Origin: Aradus depressus
Lineage: Eukaryota > Arthropoda > Insecta > Hemiptera > Aradidae
NCBI GenBank assembly: GCA_963662175.1
Contig: OY759221.1
Span: forward strand, 36,392,045 to 36,456,044
DNA: 64,000 bases
Reading direction: 5' to 3'
Shown: one piece after another, positions 37,920 to 51,700 of the stretch
How the letters are laid out: each line of letters opens with the position of its first letter
How positions within the stretch are numbered: position 1 is the stretch's first letter
The notes under the pieces: generated by a model
Told to the model about the DNA's origin: nothing
The model's input: only the letters and a program-made list of their open reading frames with translations
The model's database searches: none
Translations under genes and position numbers: made by a program

Positions 37920-38691
37920 CCCGATTGTGTGTCATTATTCTTTAAAGCATCATTCAATGAACGAAACGTTCAGTGTAGAACTAGCTATCGATACTAGCAA
38001 CAGGTAGATTTAAAAAATATATAAATCTAGTTGGAATCTGTTATGTAACCAGGGCTTTGTTCTTATGTACGAACGCAGAATTGTTTTGGTGTTTTTTCTC
38101 TAGAATGACCAAAGAGGAGAAAGTCACTTATACAGCCTTTTTACCACGCGTCTGCAGGCGTCACTCTTCCAATGCGCCTATAATATGCAAGAGACTTAGT
38201 GGATAGATGGCGTGAGGGATAAGTCATCTAGCAGTAGCTCCTCAGGGCAACATTTGAAAACAATAAATGAGTGTATCATGATGGTTCTGATTCAAGTAGT
38301 GAGGGGGGGGGGGGTGAAATTCAGAATTATGATCTCAATATAGGTATGACTAATAATATTAATATAGCACAGTGCACAGTTCCACGTACTCTTCAGTCTC
38401 CTGGGAGGATGGTTTGGTGTAGAAAGTGAGTGATATATGAATTTGTGTGTGAATGCAATTTGCTATGGAAACCTCTGAAAATTGTCAACTACACTTTTAT
38501 TATGTCATTGTGGAGTGTTCTGTTACTTAAGTATGGTGGGCATTGTGCAATGAGTCTGAGTGTCTTCGACTGAAAAACGATAGTTTTTAGATTAGATGTT
38601 TTAACCGAACCGTCATTGTGAGCCGTTGCCATAATTCTTATTCAAACGCTGAATAAAAACTATCAGTGTTAAAGAACCTCCCCTATTTGGG
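37920..38691. other. Upstream region of heparanase gene
   Basis: This must hold the heparanase 5' UTR and promoter, but I cannot place a TATA box or initiator with confidence. It contains a run of 12 G at about 38304. Confidence 0.35.
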
Positions 38692-38885
38692 GCCATGGTG
38701 GCCGTGCTAGAGCGTATGCCTTTGGTCGCACTATGGTTTGCGAGTTCGAATCCTGACCGGGAGTAAGTTTTATTTCGTAGATAGAATTCCCTCCAGGGGC
38801 CATGGATGTTGTAAATAAATAGGTAACACCTTTATGAGGGACATGGCCAATATACACCATACATAAGGCCAAAAAAAAAAAAAAT
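38692..38885 (+). mobile_element. SINE-B with tRNA-like promoter and poly-A
   Basis: Head GGGCCATGGTGGCCGTGCTA and box B AGTTCGAATCCTGACCGGGA. Body AGTTTTATTTCGTAGATAGA and ATTCCCTCCAGGGGCCATGG. It ends CATAAGGCC plus 14 A, then a short TA microsatellite. It lies between the heparanase start and the sulfotransferase end. Confidence 0.85.
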
Positions 38886-39333
38886 ATATATATATATATA
38901 TTGTATGTACATTCGAATAAAGACGCAATATTTCGCTTTCAGACACATTTTGGGTTACCGTTTTATTTTTTAGCTTTAAAATTGTTTGCAACAAACTTTT
39001 AATGTAAAAACCGTTTTGTAGCCCGTTAATTGATATTTCATGTAACAATCACTTTCAACATCCCAGTTGGGAAGTCATCCGTTGCACTTGTTAGTTGTGC
39101 TGTTGGCCGTTGCCTAACACTTACTTGCTGCGTTACCGGCCGTTATGTAGCACGTGCTAGTTCGCGTATCAACAGTTTCTATGTATTCAGGGATTAACAC
39201 TTTACACAGTATGGTTTTTTCCCTTAATTTATTCAATTTGGTGTTTGTCAGGCAAAATCAAGACGTAATTGTCTTCTTCTTTTTTTCTCGGAATTTCTTA
39301 TATTATTTTGTGAAAACTATGCTGGACCTAGTT

Positions 39334-39464
39334 ATTATGACTCATGGCTTTAAGCGATTTAGGATGTTGAGCGATGAATCCGAGCTTATACGATAACAGG
39401 TATTGTAGATAGACGATGTGACCTCGCAGTTAAAGCCTGGGCATGAGTCACAATAACTAACCTG
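39334..39464 (+). mobile_element. tRNA-derived SINE-A, rearranged fragment
   Basis: The 3' part reads GACCTCGCAGTTAAAGCCTG, GGCATGAGTCACAATAAC and TAACCTG. A facing inverted piece, TTATTATGACTCATGGC, lies at 39334-39350, so the two ends form a short inverted pair. Confidence 0.6.
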
Positions 39465-39780
39465 ATTAATGTTACTAATACAACGCCGGATAAACATAAT
39501 TAACATAAACATATTTTTTTCTAAACAACAGTTTATTAGTTAACAAATGTACATAAGTGCAGAGAGATACATAGTATATATTCATGTGATCAAGCTATGT
39601 TTTTCAACTACATTTAATAAATACTAAAATAATAATAAATAACACCTAATAAATATTAAATAATACCCCTTGAAATATTGCAGGCCCTTCAAATGATTTG
39701 GTATCCTCGGTTTGAATTATTTTCTACATTGAAGACATTACTATTCATACTATATATCACATATGATATTCCACATTAAA

Positions 39781-42700
39781 TTAACGTCTTAGAAATCTCA
39801 GATCTGTTTCTTCATACATGTTACTAATCCAATCGTCTATTTCATTCTCGATATCTTCAGTAACTTCTTCTGATTTTTCCCTTCGGCTACCTGTCAACAT
39901 TATGAAAATTAATGTAGAAAGATGTAATTAGTAGTTTCGCTCTCCAAAAAATGTTATTATATTTTGTGAACAATATTTTATTGTCATTATTTGTTCACAA
40001 TATAAAATAGTCAGAGGAAATATGCACTTCTTAATAATTCACCAATAATTGATGATTGACGATTTGTGATTTTCCAACATTGTACAGTAATGCATTGCCT
40101 ATCAGCAAAGAGAAAAAAAAAGATTTGGTGGCCATGGCAAATTATATTTCAAATGAAGAACACAAGCAGTTTTATTTACAACTGCCCGATTGAAATAAAA
40201 CAAATTTAAAACAAAGCTTCTAAACTATAAATTTACTTTAATTATTATTTCAAAACTGAGGTATTTTCTAGCATTAAAAAGGTATATCTGGCGTAGGAAT
40301 GTGGCGACCCCATCGCCCAGTCTGCGGACTGCAAACAGCCTCTGGTCCTCCAGGTTGGAGGTTGGGACGTTAGGCTTACAACCTACCTTCTGTAAAAAAA
40401 ACCCATCGTAGAGAAGCCGTCAAAATTCTCACCAAGATGAATACAGCGTCGACTAGAAATATCCCCGTAGGGGCCCATTCGGATACGGGGGGGCCCCAGT
40501 CAGCGCTTGTCTATCAGCGGAGAGGAGGAAATAGTGATGTAAAGACTAACCGAATAAATTTAGCAACGTGGAATGTGCGAAGTTTGTTCCAGCCTGGTGC
40601 TAGCAGAGTCCTGGAAAGTGAGCTAATTAAGTACCAAATAGATGTGATAGCCCTGCAAGAAATAAGATGGAGAGAAAGCAAGCTTGTTAGCCTAAAGGAC
40701 TTCATTCTGATTAATAGCGGTGATAGGCAGAATCAGGTAGGCACAGGATTCATGGTAAGGAAATCTATGAGGCATACGATCTTAAAGTATGAGCTAATAA
40801 GCCCGCGGATGTGCTTGCTGAGGTTAAAAGGAAGGTTTTCCAACATATCACTTTTAAGTGTCCATGCACCTACAGAAAATAGTGATGAAGAGGAGAAGGA
40901 CAATTTCTATGGGATGCTAGAGAGTTGGTATGACTCGCTACCTAGACACGACGTGAAAATTGTCTTAGGCGATATGAATGCCAAAGTGGGTAAAGAAACA
41001 GCCTTCATGCCTACCATTGGAAGACACAGCAAGCATTCCGAGACTAGCAGGAATGGGCTCAGACTTGTGGATTTCGCTATGACAAGGAACATGCGCGTAG
41101 CCAGTACCTGTTTTCCACATAAGGAAATTCACAAGGAAACATGGGTCTCACCAGATGGATCGGTGAAAAATCAAATAGATCACGTGGTAATTGATGCAAG
41201 ACATGCTTCATTTATAGAAGATGTCAGGAGCTACAGAGGTGCCGACTGTGATTCCGACCATTTCTTGTTAAATATTAAGCTTCGACAGAAACTGGCCCGG
41301 AAACCCAGGGGTGCTGGAGAACGAACCGTCTCCTATGACGTGGAAAAGCTGAAAGTGGATACAGTCAAACAAAGATTAAGGGAACGTGCCCAACAAAAAC
41401 TGGAAGAAGCCCACCCGGATGAAGAGGTTGTAGACATAGAAAACAGATGGAGGAGACTGAGAGATGCTATAACCGTAGCTTCAGAGGATGTATTGGGCAG
41501 ACGAAGGAGGGTTGCCCGTGAAGAATGGTTTGACCAAGAATGTGTCTTAGCCATTCAAGAAAGGAGTGATGCTAGAAGAAAGGTCATAGAAAGGTACACG
41601 AGAAGCTCAGCAGAGGAGTTCAGAGTCAAGAGAAGAGCTGCGAAGACCGTGTGTAGAAGGAAGAAGCGAGAACACGAGAAAAGAAGATTTGAAAAACTTC
41701 AAGAAGATTATGAAGGAGGACGGATTCGGTCTTTCTACAAAGGCATCAACCAAATAAAAGCAGGCTTTAAACCCAGGGTTGAGTGTTGCAAAGATGAACA
41801 AGGAAATCTGCTGTGTGATGAGAAGAATGTTGCCGAGAGATGGACTAGGCACTTCCAGCAGATTTATAATGGAAATGAGGACACTACAGCTAACCCAAAC
41901 TCTAACTTCAGGATAGACAACGATGAGACAGCAGACGAAGAGGAAATCCCGCCTGAAAAGGAAGAGATTAGAGAAATAATCTATAAGCTTAAAAACAACA
42001 AGGCCCCTGGCGTGGATGGTATCCCTTCTGAACTGTGGAAACATGGCGGTGATGCTATCCTGGATGAACTATACCGGCTGATATATTACGTTTGGATGGA
42101 AGAAAGAATGCCGGAGGAGTGGTCAGTGGCTGCAGTTTGCCCCATCCACAAGAAGGGAGACGTCCTCAACTGTGATAACCACAGAGGCATTGCCTTGTTA
42201 TGTACAGCGTATAAGGTTCTTTCGACAGCAATAAATGAAAGAATGAAGCGACATGCAGAAAGACTCCTTGGGGAGTACCAGTGTGGCTTTAGGGCTGGCA
42301 GATCAACGGTGGACAACGTGTTTTCCTTAAGGCAGATGCTCGAGAAAAGCAATGAATATAACGTCCGTCTTCACCACTTATTCATTGATTTTAAACAGGC
42401 CTATGACCGGGTAAAGAGAGATGAGCTGCTGAATGACCTGATAAGGCTGGGAATTCCAGGGAAGTTAGTTAGACTGGTAAGAATGACTCTGGGGGGCTCA
42501 AAGTGTCGGGTGAAGCTGCAAAATAAGACATATGAACAGTTTGAGGTGAGCAATGGACTGAGACAGGGAGACCCAATCTCACCTGTTCTGTTCAACCTGA
42601 CTCAAGAAAGAGCTGTGAGGGCCATCCGGACAAATCCGGGAGGAACTATCTATAACCGCCTGACGCAGCATATGGGGTATGCTGATGACATGGTGGTCAC

Positions 42701-45700
42701 AGCACGCACAATAGCAGCATTGGCCGGGGCTCTACAGGAATTCGGAGGAGAAGCAGAGAAACGTGGTCTTCATTTGAATGTAGATAAGACCGTGTACATG
42801 AAGACCTCACGGAACCCTCTGCAAGACGCTCCTGAGGTGATTTCCATCAATGAGCACCAATTCCCAGTAGTCAAGGAATTCAAATATCTCGGGGCTCTCA
42901 TCACAGAAGATAATGACGTTAGCCACGAAATAAGAGCACGCATTGCTGCAGGGAACAGATGTCTATTTGCGGTCCAAAGAATACTCAAGTTCCGCACATT
43001 AACGTGGAGGGCCAAGCTAATTGTCTATAAAACCATTGTCCGTCCAATTGTAACTTACACTGGTGAAACTTGGGCGTTGACAAAAGAAAATGAAGAGACT
43101 CTGCTATTGTGGGAACGCAAAGTACTCAGAAAGATTTATGGACCTGTTTCCGAGAACGGCAGATGGCGTATCCGGAAGAACAGAGAATTGAGAGACCTCT
43201 ACGGGGATTCAGACCTGGTATCCGTGATCAAGCAGGCGAGATTACGTTGGTTGGGCCACGTAGAGAGAATGGAAGGAGGAAGACTCCCTAAACAAGCCCT
43301 CTACGGTATGCCAGGCGGTGCCAGGAGAAGAGGAAGACCGAGACTCCGTTGGCTGGACGACGTCGAGGCGGACCTCCGAGTGTTCGGCATCAGAGGATGG
43401 AGGGAGAAGGTTTTGGATCGAGACGAATGGAGGAGGATTGTGACGGAGGCCCGGGTTCTTTCAGGACCGTAGCGCCACAGGAAGAAGAAGAAGAAGAAGA
43501 AAAAGGTATTTTAGTTGTTCGTATTATCGTTATGGTATTATTTTATTTTCATTTTATTCAAAACTGTTATGAACATTATATTTTTCAAGCTTTAAACATT
43601 TTAAAATATTTTATTTTCCATAGCAATAATAAACATTTTTTTAATGGCTTTTATTTATAAATTCTGAGTAATAACCTAATTCCTCATCAGCTCTCTCATT
43701 AAAATTTAAATAAGTTGGAAAAACGTTGCATGTGCAAATGTAGTAAAATATTTCGATTTTGGAAAAACGTTGCATGTGAAACGGTGGTCCAGTTTTTATG
43801 ATTTTGCCTCTGGCTGTGGTTTTTGGCCTCTCCTGAAAAGTGCGGTTTTTACATGCAACGTTGTTCCAGCCACCCATTCAATTGTTCATTGTCTGTGTTT
43901 ATGATAAAGAAACTCAAAGATTAATGTAAATATAAACACAAAAATAAGTGTGGCAAAATAGCCTTTAGTTTATTTAAGTAATAATATCACTTAGTTTATT
44001 TGTTATTATTTACACCATTTGTATTCATTTAGTATCAACACAGTTCTACATTTGTTCCTTATTCAGGTTGCCACTTGTTACTAACTGCCGATGACAAAAA
44101 CCCGCTAAAAATGACCGCCAAAGATCAATGCCTTTATTGTTATCGGATTTATTTATGTTTATTTAAAAATATATTTATAAATATTTTTTATTTTTATGTA
44201 TATAATTATTTATTTTTCAAATTATTTATAAAATCCCCATTATTACAATGTGTAGGTTCTATAACCCCACACTTTCTTGTGCTTGCACTGGTTTCCTCAC
44301 CATGTTGTCAAAACTCAACTACTAAATGGGAAATTTATTCGTCAGTAAAAAAAAAATTGAATCCAAGGAAAAATTGACCAGTATTGCAGATATAAATAAA
44401 GACATTCGGTTATCCGTAGTTTCATGTATCAGTAGAATAATTCTTTCTGCCTTATCGTAGTCATAAAGTCGTACTGAGCAGGTTAAAGGTAAAGAGAGCG
44501 ACCTTGATTAGGGTCTGTTAACAGGGGTGAGAGAAACTTCAAAAAAGTGCAGGCGGCAACATGTCTACATAGAGAGTGTGGCAACATGTCTACATAAAGA
44601 GGGCGGGAACATGTCTACATAGAGAGGGCGGGAACATGTCTACATAGAGAGGGCGGCAACATGTCTACATAGAGAGGGCGGGAACATGTCTACATAGATA
44701 GGGCGGCAACATGTCTACATAGAGAGGGCGGCAACATGTCTACATAAAGAGGGCGGGAACATGACTACATAGATAGGGCGGCAACATGTCTACATAAAGA
44801 GGGCGGCAACATGTCTACATAGAGAGGGCGGGAACATATCTACATAGAGAGGGCGGCAACATGTCTACATAGAGAGGGCGGCAACATGTCTACATAAAGA
44901 GGGCGGGAACATGACTACATAGAGAGGGCGGCAACATGTCTACATAAAGAGGGCGGCAACATGTCTACATAGAGAGGGCGGGAACATGTCTACATAGAGA
45001 AGGCGGCAACATGTCTACATAAAGAGGGCGGCAACATGTCTACATAGAGAGGGCGGGAACATGTCTACATAGAGAGGGCGGCAACATGTCTACATAGAGA
45101 GGGCGGCAACATGTCTACATAGAGAGGTGGGGCGGGGTAGGCAGAGAGGGGGGAGAGGTAGTGAAACAGAAGGTGCCTAGCCTCGACTAGTTACGATGTC
45201 TCAGAGTCTTCCACGATTGACTGGCGCAGGATTAGTCGCTTCATCCTATTCTATAACTGCAATCTATTTACTACCTTTCCTGACGAAAGATCTTTCTTTC
45301 TGGCTGAGGATCCCGACTTGGCGCATTCCTTCAAAGTTGACCACAGGATTGTTGCTGAAGGTCCGGATGTCCAAATGGTCGACAAGACGTCGTACCTGGT
45401 CTGGTGGGGCTGGAGTCTCGAGGAAGGTGGCTATTTGGTGTATCGCCTTGGTCAAGTCCTAGACAATTACAATTTTATTTTCCCAAAATGTTATTATCAC
45501 TTATACGCTCCATATAACTATATAAAAAAAAATTGTATTTCATTGCAGAATTTTCCTTAAATTTAGGGATTTGTGTTCACAGTTACATCAATATAAGAAC
45601 AAAAGTAGGCTCAAATTTAAGGAAGATTCTACAATGAAAAAAAAAAATAATAATTGTCACATCGTGAATCATATTGAGGCATAAAACTACTTTATGTTGA

Positions 45701-48700
45701 GGACGATATTATTAATGACATGTGAAAATAACTACGAGATGTGTATAAAAAGTACCTAACGGGGATTTTGTAATTTCGCAGGTTTATTAGTCCGATTCGC
45801 GCGATTTTTTCGTTGTTGTGTTGGTAAACGTGTCTGAAAAGTATCTGTACATTGTTAGCCAAACCGGATGTTTAGTCTGCTGTCAGCTGTCAAAGAGGTT
45901 ACAAGTGTTTTGGTACGATCGGCGATTATTTTTTTGTTTACAAAATGGATCAGAGAATTAGTGAACTGTCGGCGGTCGGTGGGGCCCCCGGCACCGGGTT
46001 AGAAGGCTTTCTTGATTCTCCGCCAGGAGGAGACGAACCGACCAAAAGCCAGGTAGCCAGCCTCCGTCATCAGTCCCGGCAGGTCCAGTCCCAGGTAAGA
46101 TCCTGTCCGGCGAATCAGCTCCGCCCTGGGCCCGTCATATAGCGGGCATTCGAGAACTACGTGTTCCGCAGTCTCGACGCTGCCACACAAGCAGGGATAA
46201 AAAGAATGGAGCTAGGAAGGGAGTGGAGACAGCAAAGATAACAAATATCTGAAATAGTCAACAGACACAGAGCATGGAATTACAGATAATCACAACTTAC
46301 TGCATTGTTGAGTTACATTGCCTGAGAGAAGATACATGACAATGTTAAACTAATTGTAAGAGAAAATAAATCGTACCTTCATCATATCTTCATAAAATAG
46401 AAACAGGACATTGGTGTCATTTCTATGTGTCCATCCTTCTAGAATATGTGTCCAATATGGACCCCAAGGAACTAGAAACAAAAAGACGACGGTGAATCAG
46501 CATGTACTTCCCCAGAACTTATTAAACAATTAGCTGTTCGCGTACAACGCTTCTCCTCCAAAACCAGTCGATCATTTAGGCTAATAATTAATAGCGCACT
46601 TACATAAGGACTTATAAATAATCATACTAAATGTATCGATAAATTCGTTACAATAAATAGACTTTTTGAGTTGAGTCCCTTCGGCCGATCCCGTTGAAAA
46701 TGAATAAATATCGATTTTGAATTTACATAAGAATTTTGTATAGATACACTCATTCATTACAACGGCAGTTATTAGAGTTTTTGTTTTAAGCTTCCCCTTG
46801 CTATAGGCCTATTTGACTTACAATTGTAGTCCTTAAGGGTCCCCGCCCACTAGGCAGCCTGGCTGCCGCAGCCAATCCGACATGTGATAGCTTATAAGAA
46901 CCCACGCACTAGGCAGCCAAGAAGTTCTGGCTCCGGCGGCCACTACATCCTGCACACCTGCACAGGCAGCCACGTGGCTGCCCGCAGCCAACATAACATT
47001 GTAAACTATGAGGCTGCCTCAGTACCCGCTCACTTGTTGCAGCAACCACATCTATTTCAAACAAAAATGACTTTTGATACAGAGAAATTTATATGGGAAG
47101 TTTATGTTTTTTTTATTAATGTAATATATAAAAGTATATAATAATTACTATCCCAATGCAACTCTGTTTTGCCATTCTAGCGGATTTTCATTATTAAAAT
47201 AATCCGAAAATAAATCCCTATATGCCGTTGATGATCGGTTTCCCCTGGTTGGAGGACCTGGTGGAATTTCCAACTCTGGAGGGACGTATAGCGAGTCTTG
47301 AAATCTATATCCCTCTCTTTCTCGCACATTATTATGTAAAACACAGCATGCTTTGACTATGCTACTGACAACTGGCTGCTCAACATTTTGGCTGCGGCGG
47401 CCTAGCTGCCTAGTGGGCGGGAACCCTAAGTTTCATGTCTATACATTCATTCAGTTGCTTGCATAACTTGCCTAACACTTTGTTAGAATGGCTGGTGAAG
47501 TAAAATGATCATGAATCCACCATAAACTAGCCACTCTCGTCAACTATTTTCAATAAGGTACTAAAAGTAAACGTTAAGGCTTCAAAAAAATCTGAAATTA
47601 AAAACTACTGTGTGGTAGAACAGGCGCTATATATTCAGGAGTTTCTTATGAGAAGAATATTTAATATACAAAAAACAAAATTGAAAGGTTTTGTTCTTAC
47701 AAATCACCTAAAGAGAAAAAGAGCTAAGAATGGGAATAGAGTTGGATACTGAAATCTCAAATGTAATCATTTAAAAAAAATTAAAATACCATATCCATTT
47801 TTGAATTGGTGCCAAAACTTTTTAAAAGAAGCCACATAGCCTGAAGTTCGCCATAGTCGTAGAAGATAATAGAACGATATTACTACGTCTTTTGGATTTC
47901 GAGCCACGTATATAATCTACAAAGAATAATACATTATAAATTAGAATCTAGCATATATATATATATATTTTCTGGTCTAATGAACTTGCATATTACTCAT
48001 GCCTCTATAACAGTGTTATTGTTTTTTTTGCACAACATCGATGTTCCGAAAGAGTTTTATATATGAAATGGATTCGAACCCGCAAACCGTGACGGGACCA
48101 AGCTCAAAGTGTGAGAGTTGACAGTATGCAAATTAGGGCTTAACTAAAACATAAATGTGGGTCCTGTACATAGAAATATAAAAGTAATTCGGGAGAAGTA
48201 CATATGTACATATTTTATTTATTTATATATTTACAACGGCATAATAACATTTGCCATTAGCAATTGTGATAAATAGAGCAGTGTCAGGTGCGTGGCTGTA
48301 CTGCTGAGGTACGTGACCGAAGAGGAGTCCAGGCTAGTCCTGGAGCAGGTCCCTCTGCCATATCCGCTTGAGGCGTCGTGGTGGATTTGTGGGGAGAGTG
48401 TTTGTAGATAATTCTTGTATAAGTGGATTGGCGTGATGATGGAGTTTGTCGTGAAAATTTTGATATCGTGTCTTGATAACAGAAGGTACCAATGGGATAT
48501 TGAGGTCATTATGTAATGTGAGGTTGGAAACGTAAAATGGTGCATCGGCAATGTGGCGTAGTATAATGGACTGTATTGACTGAAGGCGTTGTATGTTTGA
48601 TTTTTTGGCTGATCCCCATATCTCGATGCCGTAAGTCCAGATGGGTTTTAATATAGTGTTGTAAATGTGAAGTTTGTTTTCAAGCGATAATGTCGATCGT

Positions 48701-51700
48701 CGTCCGATGATGGATTTCAGTCGTCCAAATCGTCTTTTGAGGTCTGTGATATGAGTTGTCCAAGTTAAACGTCTGTCTAAATGAAGTCCTAGATATCGTA
48801 CAGTGTCGGATGCAGGAATGGGCTGGTTGTTAATGTAAACTGGTGGACAAGTGTTGTGTCTGAGGGATGTACATATTAAGCCTTATTTTTCACTTCAGTC
48901 TATTTACCTATGTATGTATTTCAGTGAAAACAGAACGTTTAAGAACTGAGTTAAGTGAAGAAAATTTAATGTTCTGTAACAGAGAAATATGGATACAAAA
49001 TAAAATAAACCCGAGTATAAGAAAAAATAGTTTTTATTATCTCAAGCTATTAGAACTCCAAACATAAATAACAGTAAAGATACTCGAAAATGTAAAATTA
49101 AAAATCAAACGATAGAAACATACAACATTCTACGATATTATTAATAACATGAAAATAATCTTTAATGTTTTAAACTGAATACGAACAATGGTTCAACTTT
49201 TTACCAACTAGGCCTGCATTGTCTGATTTATTATATAATGTCCGTTAGTTTTATTCAAAATCACTCACTAGAGTAAGATAAGACGCAGGGCCGCCAACCT
49301 ATCTTATATTAAGTTTATAATTAGTTAACTGAATATATTCATAGATTTATAGTTTTTAAAGATATATGAAGACAATCTGGTATATTTGAAATGTTTGTAG
49401 CTTTTCTATTTAGGATAGTATTAAGTAGTGTAACCAAGCCTACTTTCAGTGGGAACCACTGTAATCGAGGATTGAGATATAAACAAGTTTTTAGTTGGAG
49501 GGGGGAGGGACAGATAAAGTAAAGGTACTTTTTTTTTTTTTTTTTTAACCAAGACAATAGTACAAGGCCAGTGAGTTTCCGTTTATTTACTTCTATTAGT
49601 TTCAAATATGTCATATCTTAAAAATGTAAGAGATATATAAGAATTGGAACCTTAGCTTTCTTCTGATGAACCTCAATGGGAAGTAGACTGAGAGGAAAAT
49701 GTGTCTTAATAACTCGTGGAGATGCCTGCTTATTTATCGTCTCATAGCCAGGCTGACTCATAGTTTCTATAATATTCCGATTTTCTGGATTATCTATATT
49801 TTCTTTCAATAGCATCTGTTTCGTTTTTTCATGAAAGAATAAGCAAAGCCTGAAAAATTTAATCATTCCCAATAAAGACTTTAACTAAACTGACGAAATT
49901 GAGAAAATAATAATAAACTTTGTCTTACTCGAAAAATGGAGATCTGTCCCATAATAGTTTTTCTTTGGCTGATCCAAAATCAAAATTATTCACTAAAATC
50001 CAGACCAGCTCTTGCGTCAATGTCGTGCCTGAAATATACAAAGCAAGACATATAAGCTGTTTTGGAAGTCAATACATTGACTTTTGAGCAATGTAAGTAA
50101 CAAAACTTGAAGAGTAAATAAAGGAGAGACATGAGAAAATATCATAGAACACTTCGCTGCCGAGTGATTGTGTACTTATTGCTGTTCAATAAATCCGTCA
50201 TTCACATGACATTGATATTAATCGATCAAAAACAGAAATAAAAAAAGGTATATGAATGTTAGGACTGTGGGGCCGTTAGAGATTCGATAAATGAATATAA
50301 ATACAAATAAAATAATAAAATAAACAACTTTCTTATATACCTATATATGCGTTTACAACTACATATACAGCCAGTAACAAAAATGTTCGGACGGTTTGAT
50401 TTTTCAATAAAAAATTATAATAATTAAATGCAAAAGTAATAAAAAATAATTTAAAAAAATAATTAAAGCCATTTTTCAATCAAGAATAAGAATTCAAAAG
50501 TGGGTTAGGATAAAGAAAAAACAGCTTTGATTAGAACAAATAAATATTTTAATTTAATAAATTTTATAACAAGTAATGTAGGTAACAAAAATTTTCGGAC
50601 AAAAATGTAAACAACTATAAATAAATTCAATGTTTTTTTTACGATTTCACAAATTCAAAAACCATAATGTTAATTAATATTTGGTTGGGTACCCTTTTTG
50701 TGTAATAACATCTTTCATTCGATTCGGCATTGATGATGAAACTAATTTTTTGGTGAAATTTGGAGATATTTTACCCCACTCTTCTAATAACTTTTGTTTC
50801 AATTCGTTTTTTGAAGCAATGGGTGTTAATCGAATTTTCCTGTCGAGCTCACCCCATACGTGTTCAATTGGGTTGAGATCGGGCGATTGGGGGGGGTTTC
50901 ATAACTTTAGGGCAGTTATACAAAAGCCAAGTACGTACCAATTCACAGGTGTGTTTCGGATTGTTGTCTTGGTAAAAATGAAAAGTCCGTAAAATCCCAA
51001 GTTTTTCAGCACTCTTTTTCAAATTGCTCCTTAGTAATTCGGCATAAACTTTTCCAGTCATGGTGGTTTCAATGAAAACCAGTTCACCAATTCCACTAGA
51101 CGCCATACACCCCCACACCATCACTGAGCCACCCCCATGTTTTACTATTGGTTTTAAATTTTTTGGATTCAGCTCATTACGCCTTCTCCAAATTTTGTCG
51201 CGACTGTCGGGACTAAATATATTAAACTTACATTCAAAAGTATTTGCTTGCAATAGAACAAACCGCAATAATAAAATATTCTTGTATCTTGTAACTCTTC
51301 ACAACATAAAAAGAAATCTCAGGTCATGTAATGTCAGAAAACTAGATTTTTGTGATATGACGTTGGAAGAGAGCGACAGCAGCGCTGACCCTCGGCAGAA
51401 ACCGTCTCTTCCCCCTACTCTATCCCCTCCACCTTCCCTCTAAAGAAACTAAGTACCCAATTTTTCTAATTTAAACGTTTTTTCTCCGATATTTCGACAA
51501 ATAAATGTTTCCAGATCATGTCCGTTTACTTCCATGTAATATATGTATACATATACTATTACTTTACTTTTGTTTACTTCCCTATACATATAATATATGT
51601 ATACATAATAATATGTACTAAGAGACCATAGATGACTTCATCAGGAGGAAATTCAGAAAATATCATGATAACTTACCATCAGTTAAAAGTGCTAGAAGGT

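Noticed and set aside
41333..43015. Several minus-strand frames
   Set aside because: All lie antisense within the intact LINE ORF.
44558..45126. CRISPR-like array
   Set aside because: Units are head-to-tail without unique spacers; it is a eukaryotic minisatellite.
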